In this document: piece by piece, positions 13,361-27,300 of the stretch
Layout: the number at the start of each line of letters is the position of its first letter
How positions within the stretch are numbered: position 1 is the stretch's first letter
From: Theobroma cacao
Lineage: Eukaryota; Streptophyta; Magnoliopsida; Malvales; Malvaceae
Direction: 5' to 3'
Length of the DNA stretch: 64,000 nucleotides
Assembly (NCBI RefSeq): GCF_000208745.1
Contig: NC_030857.1
Span: 2,011,664 to 2,075,663 of the forward strand
Notes under the pieces: generated by a model
The model's input: the letters and a program-made list of their open reading frames with translations, nothing else
Databases searched by the model: none
What the model was told of the DNA's origin: nothing
Translations under genes and position numbers: made by a program

Positions 13361-15166
13361 ATGGCACGGCTAATACGGCCTCTGAGGCAATGGCCGCAGT
13401 TGCAGCAGCACCATCACTACTGCTGCTCACGGACAACACTCCATCATTTCCTCTACACTCCCTTACCGCTCACAATATCGGCTAAAACTACCGCCCCATG
13501 TTTCTCTTTCGCCACTTCGACTTCGTTCCGCGGAAAAGCCCGTCACCGCCCATGCGGAGTCAGATTACGCAATGCTCCAGCTCCGTCTGATCTCCAAGAC
13601 GGTGAAACCAGCGACTCGGATTCAGATGTAAAGAAGAGCCGTAACCAGAAGAAGCGCGAGGCTCGACGCGCCGTCCGTTGGGGCATGGACCTCGCTTCCT
13701 TCTCTACTCCTCAGATTAAACGCATCCTCAGGTACAGTAGCAACATAAAACCATGTTTTTATTACGCAAAAATGTTGTAACTTTTGAAATGGTATATATA
13801 TTGAAGCTAACATTTTTATTTTCATTGTTGCTGGGAATGTTCAGAGTTGCTTCTCTTGAACAAGATGTGTTCGATGCTTTAATGTTAGTTAAGGTACTTT
13901 GGGAAAGTGAAGGTTTTATACTTTGTTGAGTTATTTCTTTGTTTCTCGTTGGAATGTATGTTATGGAAGACAAGATGTTTGTTTTTTGGTTGCAGAGACT
14001 CGGCCCTGATGTTAGAGAGGGAAAGCGAAGGCAGTTCAATTATATTGGTAAGAAAGTAGATTTGCCCAGATTGATTTGCATTCCTTTAATTTTCTTTTCC
14101 AATAGTAGTTTCCTTGTGTTTACCCGGTGAGTGCTTTATGCTTATATTTTGTGACCCTACTTTTTATACCCGGAATGAATGTGTGCTAGGGAAACTGCTT
14201 CGGGAAGCAGAACCTGAATTGATGGATGCTTTGATTCAGGCTACAAAAGTTGGTGATCAGAAAACCCTTCAGGCTTTAGCAGGTTCAAAGATGCAAATCC
14301 TGCAAGAAGAAGAAGAAGAAGGAGACAGTGATGATCAATTCGAAGAAATTCAATACGAGGTTAGTATGGCAAACCAAATTTGAAGAAATCGTAATTGATG
14401 TTTGAATTACACCTCGTGATTTGAAGACTAATAATGAGCTTAAGCTGATTACATGCAGTTTATCTTGTTGGGGTTTTACATGCAGAGTTCACAGGAGTAT
14501 GTCAACATTGCAAATAGATGGTTTGATGGGTTGATCAGTAAAGACATTAACATTACAAATGAAGTATATTCAGTTAACAGCATTGATTTTGATCGTCAGG
14601 CAAGCAAAATGTCATGTTGTCTATTGGATTTCAAGTTAAATACTATTTCTCACTCGTTGTCAAAAGTTCTTTAAGTGAAGAATGTATTGGTTAATGGTTA
14701 GTCACTTGGTTGATATATAGGTTTTTCTTTGAAAGACAAAGAAGCAAGAAAAAGGTCATCAAAACCCAACTTTTAAAGAAAACTCCCTATGAGACCACTG
14801 TTTTGATCAGTATGTGCACTTGGAGTCAGTTGGGCATAATCCAATTCATCTACATTGGTTTAACTATAACTCGTTATTGGCCTACATGAACCGCTTATAT
14901 TCCTCTTTGCATTGTATGACATGATTGTGTAATTATTGTGCAGTTTTTGCTCTTGCTTTTATGTTCATTTTATCAAGTTGCTGCAACTTTGACAGGAATT
15001 GCGAAAACTTGTTCGAAGAGTGCAAACGATTCAAGAACAAAGCCAAGCTGTGACGGACGAAGACAAGGCAAAAATAGAAGCGGCGGTAACGAGTGCCAAA
15101 AAGTCCCTCACCCGTTTTCTTCGTACCCTGGCTAGGCAATTGCCGACCGAATACAGTTTTGATTAA
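13361..15166 (+). CDS. YjgA/DarP-like (DUF615) protein, probably organellar
   Basis: Six exons (13361-13731, 13845-13893, 13996-14047, 14190-14359, 14486-14599, 14996-15166) give 308 residues. Residues 1-80 are basic and Ser/Thr-rich, as for a plastid or mitochondrial targeting sequence. The rest matches the DUF615 family: SRNQKKREARRA, then LREAEPELMDALIQATKVGD, and a C-terminal helix ending LTRFLRTLARQLPTEYSFD. The E. coli relative YjgA (DarP) binds pre-50S ribosomes during large-subunit maturation, so a role in organellar ribosome assembly is inferred. Intron 5 (14600-14995) has a GC donor (CAG|GCAAGC); all others are GT-AG. The start at 13361 is the first ATG giving a targeting-like N-terminus; an upstream in-frame ATG at 13145 is less likely. 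Confidence 0.85.
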
Positions 15167-18100
15167 ATTGATCTGTAACATCAGTATTTTGTACCATAAG
15201 TAATTCATTCCCTGAATGCTTATTATATACTACATATGACAAGAACCTCGTGTTAGAAATTGCAAAATCCTTTGGAGTATGATGAGAACACAAGCCCAAT
15301 GTTTAAATGAAGGGTGACCCAACATGCCTAAGTCGATAAGCTATATGTTAGGCTTAATTGGGTTGGATGAATTTGTCATGCTAAAAAGACTCGTGGGCTT
15401 GACTGTTTTGCCTTGTCTAACATAAAATCGTAAGCTCTGGCTTTCTCTTTGACTAGCTCGAGGTTTGGTAGACTTCCTCCATATATCTTCTGTCTTTTGT
15501 GCGATAGTTGAGTCCCTCGGGTTTCCATTAATTGTTACACCAATCACTAATATTTTCAGTAATGAAAAGCGTCGAGCATTGCCACTAGACGTCAATGAGA
15601 CAACAACAGATATGTCGTGATAAGAAACCAACAAAAGATTGCCTGTTAAATTAAGCAACCCTGACACTCCATCAATAATTGGGTTTTAATGTTTCTCACC
15701 AGGCCTGCCTTTTGCATCAGCCGATTGTGATTTAAAATAGTGTATGCAAACGCATCGAGATTGCTTAAATATTCTTATCACCATCCGTTGTTGGAAGATT
15801 CCGAATAGCATGATGGCATCTCTTTTGAGTGCTTCCAATCACCTAAATGATTATGTGATTTCAGCATTTCAGCTAATAACAAAATGTGAATTCATCTCTG
15901 TGAAATACAGGTGAATTCAATCTAAGTGCCAAAAATCAATGTTTCACATTGCTAACCTGATAAGGTTTCGCTCTCTTCTGATGAAGTCGCACTCAACAAC
16001 CCAACCATAAACAACAACACAACTTTCCCATGCTTCTACTCTTGAAATTCCTAGTTGAATTTTTGCACTGCTGCACCCTTTTTGTTTCAACATCGTCGGC
16101 GAATCTCTTGATATAACCCACTTCTTTTGTAATCAAAATTAAGCTTAAGGACGGACAACGATTTCCCATGATGAAGAAGCTACCATGACAAAAGCTTAAG
16201 CCAAGGCGTGAATCAGAAACAAGAATAATAGATTAATTTTTTCACCGATGGGAATTGGGAAATGTCATTTTCTTGCCGAGTGATACATGTTATCTAAAGG
16301 GCCAGCTGTTTAACACCTTTTGACATTAATGAAGAAAAAAAAAGGTGGGTGCTTGTTTAGCAGAGATATTATTATTCAAAACACTTCGTGGTCCCAATAT
16401 TTTCTCAGCCAGATACAATTCATGACGGTTGGTTTAAATTTCAATGAGCCTAACCATTGTCGTTAATATTCATTTTGGCTTTTCTACCGTATAGCAAGAG
16501 GAGTAGCACTTGGGTTCTACCTCTTTCACTATCATTTAATTTTCAGCCTGCTCTTTGGTCTAATATCATTAATTCATGAACATACTATTTTTCTTCTTTG
16601 ATCTATTGTTGATTTTATACAGTATTGACCCTACATGAAACAAAGATAGTAGGTGAGGGACGAGAAATTAGAAATAAGTTGTTGCGACAATTTATAAGTA
16701 AATGAATAAAATGTAATTATAAAGACAGTATACGTTAATAAAGGCAATGCCTTTAATTTGTTAATAAATGTGAAAAAATATAATTTAAAATTTTAATAAT
16801 TGTATTTTTTAAGATTTCACTTTATAAAAATATATACGCTACTTGAAGAAGTATCTGTTTGTAACAATCTTATATATGGTATGTGATCAATAATGAATTC
16901 TATAAGGTTGCAATGAGAAAATGTTATTCACATGTGCAAACTGCAAAGTTCAGATGTTTCACATGCTTGGACTACAGCCACACATTTAGTGAATATCAGT
17001 ACATTCAGTGAACCGCAAAGGTCACTTTCTTGTTGGCGTCGAAGCATACATACCAGTAAAATATGGTCAGATTAACATCTGTGATCAGATTTGAGCATGT
17101 TAGTAACGAGCCTTGATTGATTTTCTTGGTACTGGGTTTTGCAATTTCACATGTACTTCCGGTCACCCTCTTCCTTTATCGTCCTAACCAAAAAATCATG
17201 TTGGTTCAATGATGTAAGTAGCATGCTGGTGTCTGTATCTGTTTGTCCTTTTCTGGGTTAGGGGGAGAATAAAACTCCCAGGCTGAAAGTGTATATATAT
17301 ATATATATCATCTTGAAGAAGGTAATTGATGTCTAACCTGTTTATCCGTCCCCCAGAGCAATCATGAGTACCTGGTTAAAACTCAAACATCAGTCTTGGA
17401 TTTGTTTTGTAGTTAGAGGAATCTACCATCATGGTTGTTGAGGAAAATTTAAAATTTGTATCATTTGACCTGAGGATTAGACGACGTACGAGGTTGATCA
17501 AGCCCTGAATTAAGTAATGGTAGCACACTTAATTAAGGTTCAATTTTCGGGTAAGCGCGAGTTTGGATTCTTTGGAAGGCTTAAGTTTCAGTTGCTTACA
17601 GAAACGATTATCTCCCTCTTGTCCTGTCAACCACTGATACTCATGGAGGAACCGACCACAGAGATAAGTTTCGTTAGACAGGACAAGGGAATCAAGAACC
17701 AGGTTTGGTTCTCGTATCTATCAAAAGATACCAATTTCAAACGTGACGATTGTGGACAGGAAAAAATGCTATCATACCAGACTAGAGATCAGGAAAGTTA
17801 ATTAAACTTGAATTTAAAATGGGATTTGATGAGTGGCGACAAATTTTTTCACAAGAAATTGTGTGAAACCAAAAGAATGTCACGTCATAATTTACAATCA
17901 CATTCACCCATTTACTTTTACATCATCTAATGCGGTAGCATGCATGATCGGTAGAACCTTCTCTAAATTTTCTTCAAGTTCTCTGGCTATATTCGACGAT
18001 GTCCTTGATTGACATGGCCACTGCAAATTTGTGGATCTTTTCACATGCATAATTGAGTAACAAATCATGAGGTGATGACCCTGGATTCACTATTGCAATC

Positions 18101-21100
18101 TATTACAGGCAGCCTTGACTCTGATATTGCCGACTGGGAGAAGTTCAGATATCCGTGTGGCTTTTGATTTTCAGCACGAGATGGATGAGGACCTTCTGAC
18201 TAGTGCTGACAACAACATGTCCTTGAAATGTGATTCATACCCAAGACAGACAAGACTTGCCTCACATTTAACCCACCGAGTAGGCTTGGAAAAATGCCGA
18301 TGTATTAAGTTCTTGTCACATCTTAATTGCCAGATAATTTGACAGAATAGTAGGAGGTTTGAACTGAAATTAGAAGTTGGGTCAACGTTTGTTTTTCATT
18401 GCTTTCATCAGTTAATTTGGTTTTTGAACGGTCTTAGGCTGAGTGTGCATGCCTAGCAATCCTTGTAAGCGAGAACGACCCACGGCCAATAACATAAGAA
18501 TTATGAATTTCCAAGGCACGATGACGATCACCGTGTCTCGTCACTCACCAGTCTTCCAACGTGGCGTGCGAAGGTTGCTAACTGTAAAATGAAGTAGAAA
18601 ACCCTGCCGCCTCCCTGGTCGTTTAAGGCGGTGGCTGGGCCTGACATATTCAAAACAACACTTGTTTAGGTTTATCTCCAAGGAAATGTCAGCATTAGGA
18701 CTTGGGATATTTTAATTTGTGGGTACATTAATGGACGTAGCTAGCTAAATATAACTATATAAAGATATTTTCAATGGCATATCTTCAGAATCAAAGATCT
18801 CTTAAGTAGTTGTTTTCAGGTTAGACAATTTCTCTCTGTCAAACCTAATTAATGCTTAATAACCCCAAGCTGTTTAACTAAATATACAGGTTAACTCATA
18901 AATAGATTGCCTTTAATTTTCCTTCCTTAATTCTTTTTAATTCATAGTTAATTTAGAAGTTGCTGAAACCACTTTCAACCATAAAACTCTGCTTAATCCC
19001 GTCGTGGGCCAAATGGGTTATAAGGGTAATATAATTTAAGCCACCACTCACTTATAATAAAATTGGCTAGTCAAGAATAGACCAGGAGGATTATGTTTAC
19101 AAGGTTGACCTTTGAGACCCTTGAGAAAAGGGGAGGAAAAAAAAACGTGTCTTTTAAGGAAAAAGCTAACCAAAGATGGCTTGTACCCTTTTTTGCCCTT
19201 TCTGGGTACTCTTTTTCTTGTTTATATTAAAATTTACAAGCCATACTGAAAATGTCTAACGAAGGGAGCAAGTGAACATACAAGAACGTAGCCCGCCGCA
19301 CTTGACTTAGGCTGCTCACATTTCTGTGCTTCATCATCGTCAGTATTGACTTGGTTTATGTTTGCAGTCAAACTACAGGGTTTTTACCTTTGATTCGTTA
19401 TTAAACGCAGTCTTAAGAATTTGACCCTCTTTTTCTTTATTCTACTAAAGAACGTAACTTGCTATACACCAGTAATCTATTAAACATTTGCTAATTAAGA
19501 ATATGCGAGGTAGATAATTACAAGGACAAATTTGATCTTATTTTTTTAACGTTGCAAAACTTCAAATCCTTAATAACAAATGAAGAGAACAATTCGTATT
19601 CGAATTATATATTAATTTGCAATACAATTTTGGGATATCTGACCATGATCTATGAGTAGCTTTTTGGGACCATATAATCCATTTTGGGTACCAACGCTAA
19701 TCAGGAATTAATGCCATAGATATAGCTTTATATTGCCCATAATTCGTTAAATATCTATATTTTTTTACAAATGCAACAAATTTTTATCAGACCTATCTAA
19801 TCATCTTTAAATGTTGGGTTTTATGTCTTAATCTCGTGCTTTTTCACCCCTTTCATTTGCTAGTAGCGAGTTTTTAAATGAAAGCAGATGTTCTATCGTT
19901 TTCTTGCCAAACCCCATATATTTACAGGATGTAGGGAGGAAATAACAACTTGTCTAACAACCAAGCTAATAGTAATTGGTCATGAATTTCAGCATGAAAA
20001 CAATGGAATTTATAGAAAAAGAGAAAGGCAGGTTGGCATGATAAATGCCAAGTATTAATCCACAAACAATATAAGAAGAAGGTTGCCAACTTTAATTGAT
20101 GTCATCCTTACTTTTGAAGGTTGGTTGAAATACCATTAATAAGAACGAATCTCAAAAATTAAAAATTGAAGTGTGAAGTTCTTCCATTCTGTTTTTCAAT
20201 TTATAACTAGTTAACAGTATTATAACTTAATTTTAATTAACTATTATAATTTAACTATTAGTGATTTTATATTATAACTCTAACTAAATAGTTTATATGA
20301 TTAACATAGAAAGTTGATCCCCCATATATTGAAAATGAAGATTACTTGGTTCATTATATGTAAACCATACATGGACATGGTAGATTGATATCCGAGCGGT
20401 TGGTCATAGGACAATAACCAACGCCACCAAAATTTTGACCGCAAGCTGAAAGTTTCTACCAATTGTACTAACCATTTCTCCTTCGTACGAAAATTGATCA
20501 GTATCTAAACCACATGTAGTACACATGAAACAATACATATTTAATGTATTTTTCAACTGTTTAGAATAGAATATTACTTCTTCCCTTTCTTTTTCTATGT
20601 AAACTTTTTTTGGGATATTTTAAAATGTAGTTATTTTTTATTTTTTTAGACACCAAATATTCTTATTTTTTCTATATTATAAAAATTTTAACGTTTACAT
20701 TATTAAAAAATAATTTAATATAAAAGTACATCAAAATTAAATGTTTTATCTTAATATCTCTAAAAAGAGAAAAGTGACAAACATTTAAAAACAAATAATT
20801 AATGTAAGGAATTATTAAAATTATTATACCGTAATCAAAACCATTATTGCTATTGGTACATTCATTATGTCTAGCAATATGATAATAATAATTCCTATTG
20901 AAATTTCAATGAATTAAATATTTATGTTTCAAATGTGAATTGCATGATCCTGGCTAAAGGTTTTTTTTGTTAATTTTTGGGTCTGAAAAGAGGAAAATTA
21001 TTTTTGTGGTCGAGCTCTTTTTTTCTATCCACTATTTGTATTTATTCACAGAATTTAAAATACAAAAAAACCAAGAAGAAGGAAATAAATTATTGACCAA

Positions 21101-21205
21101 ACACAACAAACTGATCTCAAAATCCGGAGGTAGTAGACACAGTAGCAAGTTCTAGCTGGGCCCACATTCATCTTTATGATGAATTCTTTAAGCTCGATTT
21201 CCCTT
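15167..21205. other. Long intergenic region without a recognisable gene
   Basis: No exon series or family motif is seen on either strand. Short open frames (minus 15341-15667, plus 17517-17801, plus 18115-18342) have no recognisable product or splice context. A (TA)n microsatellite lies at 17292-17308. AT-rich stretches dominate from 19500 to 21000. A MITE-like segment is described separately at 16660-16880. Confidence 0.6.
16660..16880. mobile_element. Possible diverged relative of the MITE at 31202
   Basis: Bases 16758-16850 share a patchy but collinear text with 31370-31460 (AAATGTGAAAAAAATA, TTGTATTTTTTAA, TTTCACTTTATAAAAA). Clear CACTA ends or a target duplication could not be found here, so the boundaries are only approximate. 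Confidence 0.3.
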
Positions 21206-21213
21206 TATAAATA
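21206..21213 (+). promoter_or_regulatory. TATA box of the first thaumatin-like gene
   Basis: TATAAATA lies 132 bases before the start codon at 21345, followed by a pyrimidine-rich leader. Position and match are good for a plant core promoter. Confidence 0.6.
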
Positions 21214-21344
21214 CCCTTTCTGTACCCGCATTGCAGAATCTCACACTTTCCCAAACCCCCCCATTTCTGAATAAGAAGAGCAGCGTTGGATTTGCCCAAC
21301 GCCCCCATCTGCCTCTTCTTTCTTCTCGCTAACTTTCAAGCTTA

Positions 21345-23129
21345 ATGGCCCAAGCTACATACATTGCTCCTATTTGTGTTCTGATTCTTTTACAGTCGTT
21401 CATATCAGGTACTCATTGGGACACATTCAATGATGTTTTAACCTTTTCTATAGCTAATTAATATCAGCATTTGGTTTCAAGTTTTGAGTTTTTAACTGAG
21501 TTTTTTGTTACTACTTTTTAACAGGACTGCAAGCAACAACCTTTACCTTTGTAAACAAATGTGACTATGTGGTATGGCCTGGAATTCTCTCAAACGCGGG
21601 TATTCCGACACTTTCAACAACAGGCTTCACTCTCCAAAGAGGTGAAACCAAAACCATTACCGCACCGACATCATGGGGCGGTCGGTTTTGGGGTAGAACC
21701 CATTGCTCCCAAGATTCCACTGGAAAATTTTCTTGTCTGACGGGTGATTGTGGCTCCGGGAAGCTAGAATGTTCGGGAAATGGCGCTACCCCGCCTGCCA
21801 CTTTGGCTGAATTTACTTTGGACGGTGCCGGCGGCCTTGATTTTTTTGATGTGAGTTTGGTGGACGGTTACAACATCCCGATGTTGGTGGTTCCTCAGGG
21901 TGGCACAGGCCAAAATTGTACAAACACTGGCTGCGTAGTGGATCTTAACGGCTCCTGTCCTTCAGAACTCAAAGTGATGAGCACGGACGGCAGAGACGGC
22001 GTCGCTTGCAAGAGTGCTTGCGAGGCCTTCCGCCAGCCCCAGTACTGTTGCAGCGGCGCGTATGCTACACCCGATACTTGCAAACCGTCGTCGTACTCGG
22101 AGGTATTTAAGACAGCCTGCCCACGGGCCTACAGCTATGCTTATGATGATAAGACAAGCACCTTCACATGCGCGAACGCTGATTACACGATTACTTTCTG
22201 TCCTTCGCCTAACACCAGGTAAATTTACTTTACTAGCCCATTTCCAACTTTCGCTAGCACCTTTAACGTTAAAGGGTAGATTTGTCATGAAAACAACGTT
22301 CTTGTCGACAAAAGGCTGTAAAAATATAAACGTTGGCGTGGACGCTATGTCACTTAGTAACGGCGCAACTTTTCATGTTTCTCTGTGAAAACGAACAATT
22401 CGCCAATGTTGTGTCGGCTGTGGCACATCTCAGCAGGTGCGTGCTGAGACATCTAAACGTCGATTTGCAGTCAAAAGCATAGGAAGCTAGCCCATTAAGT
22501 CTAAAGACACACAGTCAAACAATAAAGAAAATCTTAATAAAATCCAGTTAATTAAGAGTGGGTGCCTCCTCGACAATGCTAGGTAGGAGGTGGAACTGTC
22601 TAAAAATTAATGCACGTCCCTGAGGGAGCTGATTTTAGTGCACCGTCCCTCGAACCCCGACATAGACCCTGGGGATAGGCATTGCTTTTTGATAACCAAA
22701 CCCGCAAATTGAGACCAAAGCTCTGCCAGACTGACCACTGCAGGCCCATCTAAGTTTTTATTGTTGTTTAGCTAACGGGCAGTTGAGGGAAATTAAGTAG
22801 TAAAATAAACGGTTCCAATCCCAAGGGAACACATTAGGATATCTGTCAACTTGTTCTACTGTTTACGTTACTGTATTTTTTTTCCCCAAGTTTTTAACGG
22901 TCAGTTTCTGTACGTAAATTGCAGCCAGAAATCATCACAAGGGCAGAACACGGAACCAACGACAACCACGACAACGTCACCTTTTATCAACAGCACAATG
23001 GTGTACGAAGGTGCCTTGGACGAAAGTGCCGCATCACCATCCACGTGTACCCACGTGTTCGGATCACATGCGGTTGCGGGGATCGTCGGCATCGCAATGG
23101 CGATTTGGTGGTCGTGGCAACTCTTCTAA
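21345..23129 (+). CDS. Thaumatin-like protein (PR-5 family), likely GPI-anchored
   Basis: Three exons (21345-21408, 21525-22218, 22925-23129) give 320 residues. A signal peptide (MAQATYIAPICVLILLQSFIS) precedes the thaumatin domain, which begins ATTFTFVNKCDYVVWPG. All 16 conserved cysteines can be counted. The family signature is present (CLTGDC...C), and the acidic-cleft Arg, Glu and three Asp residues are kept. After Cys16 a Thr-rich linker (TEPTTTTTTSP) leads to a hydrophobic C-terminus, the layout of a GPI-anchored wall protein. Members of this family bind or hydrolyse beta-glucans in defence and wall biology. Introns fall in the signal peptide (phase 1) and just after the last Cys (phase 2), exactly as in the second copy at 33819. 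Confidence 0.95.
22620..22750 (-). mobile_element. Possible tRNA-derived SINE in intron 2 of the thaumatin-like gene
   Basis: On the minus strand an A-box-like TGGTCAGTCTGGC (22725-22737) is followed by a B-box-like GGTTCGAGG (22648-22656). These are the marks of an RNA polymerase III promoter of a tRNA-derived SINE. The spacing of about 70 bases is longer than usual, and neither a 3' tail nor target duplications could be defined. Confidence 0.35.
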
Positions 23130-24282
23130 CTTATTTACTAACTTTAGCTGTAGGGTAGGGGGCCGTAAACTTGCAACCAAAAAAATTTTAGCAATAGCAC
23201 AAATGATAGCTTAGCCAGCCCCAATCTACCTTTTGGCCCATTTTCGGGGGTCGGCGGATGTCCGTATCAAATATCATGCATGGGCCGAGTGACTCGTCTG
23301 GGTCCCATTGGGTCGGCTATGGTGACTTGGAATCCAGTCATGATAGAAAACGCTCACCCGCCAACTGAATTGAAATGTGCAAACATCCGATCGAGAGCTT
23401 GTACATGCGTGCAACTGCAATGTGAAAGGCCAAACGCACGAAACGGAGGCTGTTAGGTTTAAGCAATACTTTTATCTTTTTTTAGAGTTTTTATTTTTTT
23501 AGAGTGAATTCTTTATATTAAAGGAGGGCAGGGGATTCATTTGATTTTCGTTTTCTATATCAATTAGATAATGTACTATTCCAAATAAGCTTCTTAGAAA
23601 ATGAGATTTAATTATTTTTATTAATTTACCCTTTTTTTTTTGTCTTGATGCTTTTATTTTGTATTCGTGTATTCATTGGGAATTTAATCAATACTAGTGA
23701 ATCTTCGTAAAGGAAAAAAAGTAAAAGAAAAAATTGATAGTACTAGAATGGATAATATAATTAAATGTTAACGGCGTGAAATTGGCCTTAGTTAAACTTC
23801 CCCACCGGAGTTTTTAATTAGTCTCTTGGAGGTGATTGTGCCAGCTGTTTGTTGGATTTCCTTGTGATATTGCATCCAAAATATTTACATGCTTTCGATT
23901 TCTACCATTAGTAAAACATTTTGTCACGAGCATACAACTTTTTTTGTGATAGGAACAGCTGCTGAGGATAAGATGACCTTTCTATTATCGTAAACAAGTG
24001 GCTAATTTGGTGAGCTTGAGTAAAATTTGACGTTAAGAGACAATGAAATAAAGTATTTGGCAATAAATATTTATTGGATTATTTGGAATTTGTCATCAAC
24101 ATTCTTAATTAGATCCAATATTTAAATACACGTCTTTGTTTTTAAGGAATGTGAAAATATTCAATTTAAAATTAATTGATAACAAATAAAGAGGGTTNAA
24201 TAAAAAAATTAAAAAAAATAAAAATAATACATTTATATTAAGAAAATATGTGAGAATGATATTTGGTTAATTTTTAATTTTA

Positions 24283-24331
<49 letters not shown>

Positions 24332-27300
24332 GAGTTTGAATAGTGAATATAGGTTAACTACTAGTCTGGTTCACAATTCACAAATTTTTTATTTATTTTG
24401 ATATTTATTTATTTGTTGAAATTTTCATTATTTTGAAAGTTCAACAATTCATAGATTAGAAAAAAATTGTCACTATAAAAAAAAATGTCCAACCGTTATA
24501 GAGGTTACCATTCATTACATGCTCGCTGGCAGCTGGCACATTTTAGTTAAATGATAATGCATAACAGTCCGTAGTGTCGGTGGCAATGTGTACATTTATA
24601 AAACGCAAGCTATTTATAAAATTAAACTCTAGTCTAAAGCATATTATTTACATACAAAATTATATATCTCTTTTTTTGTTTTTAAATATATATTTTTTAT
24701 TTTCACAAAATTTAACATAAAATTTTTTTATTTTGATATATTTTACATTAAAACTTTTAAATTTTATATAATATAGATGTTGAATACCTTTTAATATGAA
24801 TGAAGTTAAAAAATTATTATGATAAATAAAGATATTAAGTATCGGCAAAATAGAAAAAATACATCATTTTAGTGCATTAAAAAAGATGGGTACAAAATTA
24901 AATGTTATGTAATTTAATTATTTTATCTTACAATATCATTTTTTTATATCAATTCTAACATGTTATGACTGTTTTAAATTATTAATTTGACCTATAATAA
25001 GGCTAAAATTGTCAAACATTAGTCTACATAATTAAAGAAAGGATAAATAAATTTATTTTAATCAAAATATTAAGTTTGAGAACTTATGTAGGACTGGGTT
25101 GAAGTGCCTAATCTCAATTAGTTGTCTTAATTTATTTTTAATCAAATTTTACGTTGGAATGTCCATTCATTCGCACAGTGGCAACTGAGGCAGCCTTCTT
25201 CCACGCCATTTTCTCCACACCACTGCCCCTGGCCTCTACAAATTTATTAATACATGATTGAGTTTCAATCATGAAAGCAAACAATAATGCTTTTGTGAAA
25301 CCCTTTTCATACATATTCACAAGTAATTTTCCTGTTTTAATTACGTCTAAATATAATAATAACTTAGGCAAAGAATTGTTGCTTAAGAGCTTTAATTAAT
25401 GTGTGTGTGTGTGTGTATAGATGCTCTAAGTGGGCGAAAGATGTTAACATCAGTTAATCACAACCACAGTGATCTCAATCTGATCCACCTTGGTCGCACA
25501 TGGCTGCTATCGTCATGGGCGTGGTATGGGTGCTTGTCCATTCCATTCCATTCCAGCGGAAACAATGCGCGACCCTTGCGTAATTAAACTATGCTCGGAC
25601 AACCATGTGCACTAACCCCAGACAGATGAGACGTCTTAGTCTGCTAAGCTGGTGAGCGCTAAGCGCCCCCCATTCGCTAAACAGCCCACGCGCGCGACTG
25701 TCCATGGCTTAGGAGGCCGGGAATCTCCATTAAGGGAGGGTGATCAGGTCGGTCGCTCTCACTGTGCATTGGTAAAAACTCACGGGCCAAAACAAAGATT
25801 CACAGCCGCCAGGCGATTCCAAGTAGCGAAGGTCAACACAATGTTTCAACCGTCAAACTCGAGGGAGTCAATTAGCCCAAATTCAGCAGTTTTTGTAGCG
25901 CACGGAGGCTGCAGTTTTTAATTTTAATCACTAATAATCTTGAGGGAATCGAATTCTATATTATTTATTACATATAGATGTCTGCTTTTTCTTTCTTTTT
26001 TTTGTCATTTCACCTGCCTAACTGGATAACCTGTTGAATTTGTGAAAAATTGACTCGATCCATTCTTTTAATATATATATATATATATATCCAGTTTCAG
26101 AAGAAAAAGACCTTTTATGCTTTGCAGCAATGAACCTTCGATCGTTGGGTAGTTGTTAAAAATTTGGTTTCTGTCAAAGTTAATGACCCATAAATTGCGA
26201 TGGCGAAAAAGTTGGTGGTAGTCTTGTGATCAGACGAGACACAAACAGGTTGTTGGGAAGTCAAAGAGAAGCATATGTTTTGCTTGAAGGTGAGAAAATA
26301 ATGCATCATTCGTTCATTTGTCTTGTCATACTCAAGATTCTAATGTGTGCCAATGGATAAGGTTGCTTTAGACTAATCTAGGGGACGGACGCCATGTTTT
26401 ATTATACTACAACTTATAATCATTTGTTATTAAACGTTTGGAATCAAAGCTTCACCTCTTTTGACTAACCAAGACAGCTGTTTGAGAAAGCTCTTGCCCA
26501 GCTCAAGAGTCGGCCTATGAACCAACTACAGCAAAAGGCCAACTCTATTTTTTGATAAGCAAGATTGCATTTCCTTCCCTTGAAGACATTATGGTGTATA
26601 GGAAAAGAGAGAGAGAGAGAGAGTAACCTAGGAGAATTATGATTGGTGTAAATTTTATAGACAAAGAGATATGAAAGCTAAAAATTTGACAAATTTAATA
26701 GCTAGATTGGAATTAAAAATTCTAGTACTAAAGGTGGTATATCAACACATTGTGTTTATGAGTTTCAGACTTCAAAATTGGGCCCAGTGGGATTTTAGGT
26801 CTTAAGGGGCTTGAAGTTTTGTCTACTTTGAGAATTGGGTTTGGACGAAACACATCTTTTAGGCATGAGACTGCATCAGTATGACGATAATCAGGACTCC
26901 ATGACCATATGCACCAAACCTAGTACGGAAAAAGGATTCCCACCTACAATTAATCATTTCATTGCCTCCTTTGGAGTCAAATTTCGAAACAATTTGTAAG
27001 TCTATGTTCTAGAATACATGAATCCTATAAAATTTGTAGAATTCTTATTCCTAATCTATAGTGAGTCATTTGTGCATATTCTTGACTATGAATTTCGTTT
27101 TTGTATGTTTCCAACTACCGCCCAAGCACATAAGAAAGAAAATTTCGTTTTTATTTGTAAGTATATAGTAACTATATGTACTATAAAGTCACATTAGTAT
27201 GATCTGTCTAAGCATCTAGTCAGCTTCTTTTTGTTAAGGAAGGTCATCTAATTAAGTAAGGATTTTAGACCAGTTCCCCCATTCTATTTCTTAGAGTAAA

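Noticed and set aside
15341..15667. 108-codon minus-strand frame suspected to be a transposon fragment
   Set aside because: No gag, integrase or reverse transcriptase motif and no flanking repeats could be found.
20388..20415. tRNA-like text GAGCGGTTGGTC
   Set aside because: Only an A-box-like D arm is present; no anticodon arm, T arm or acceptor pairing follows.
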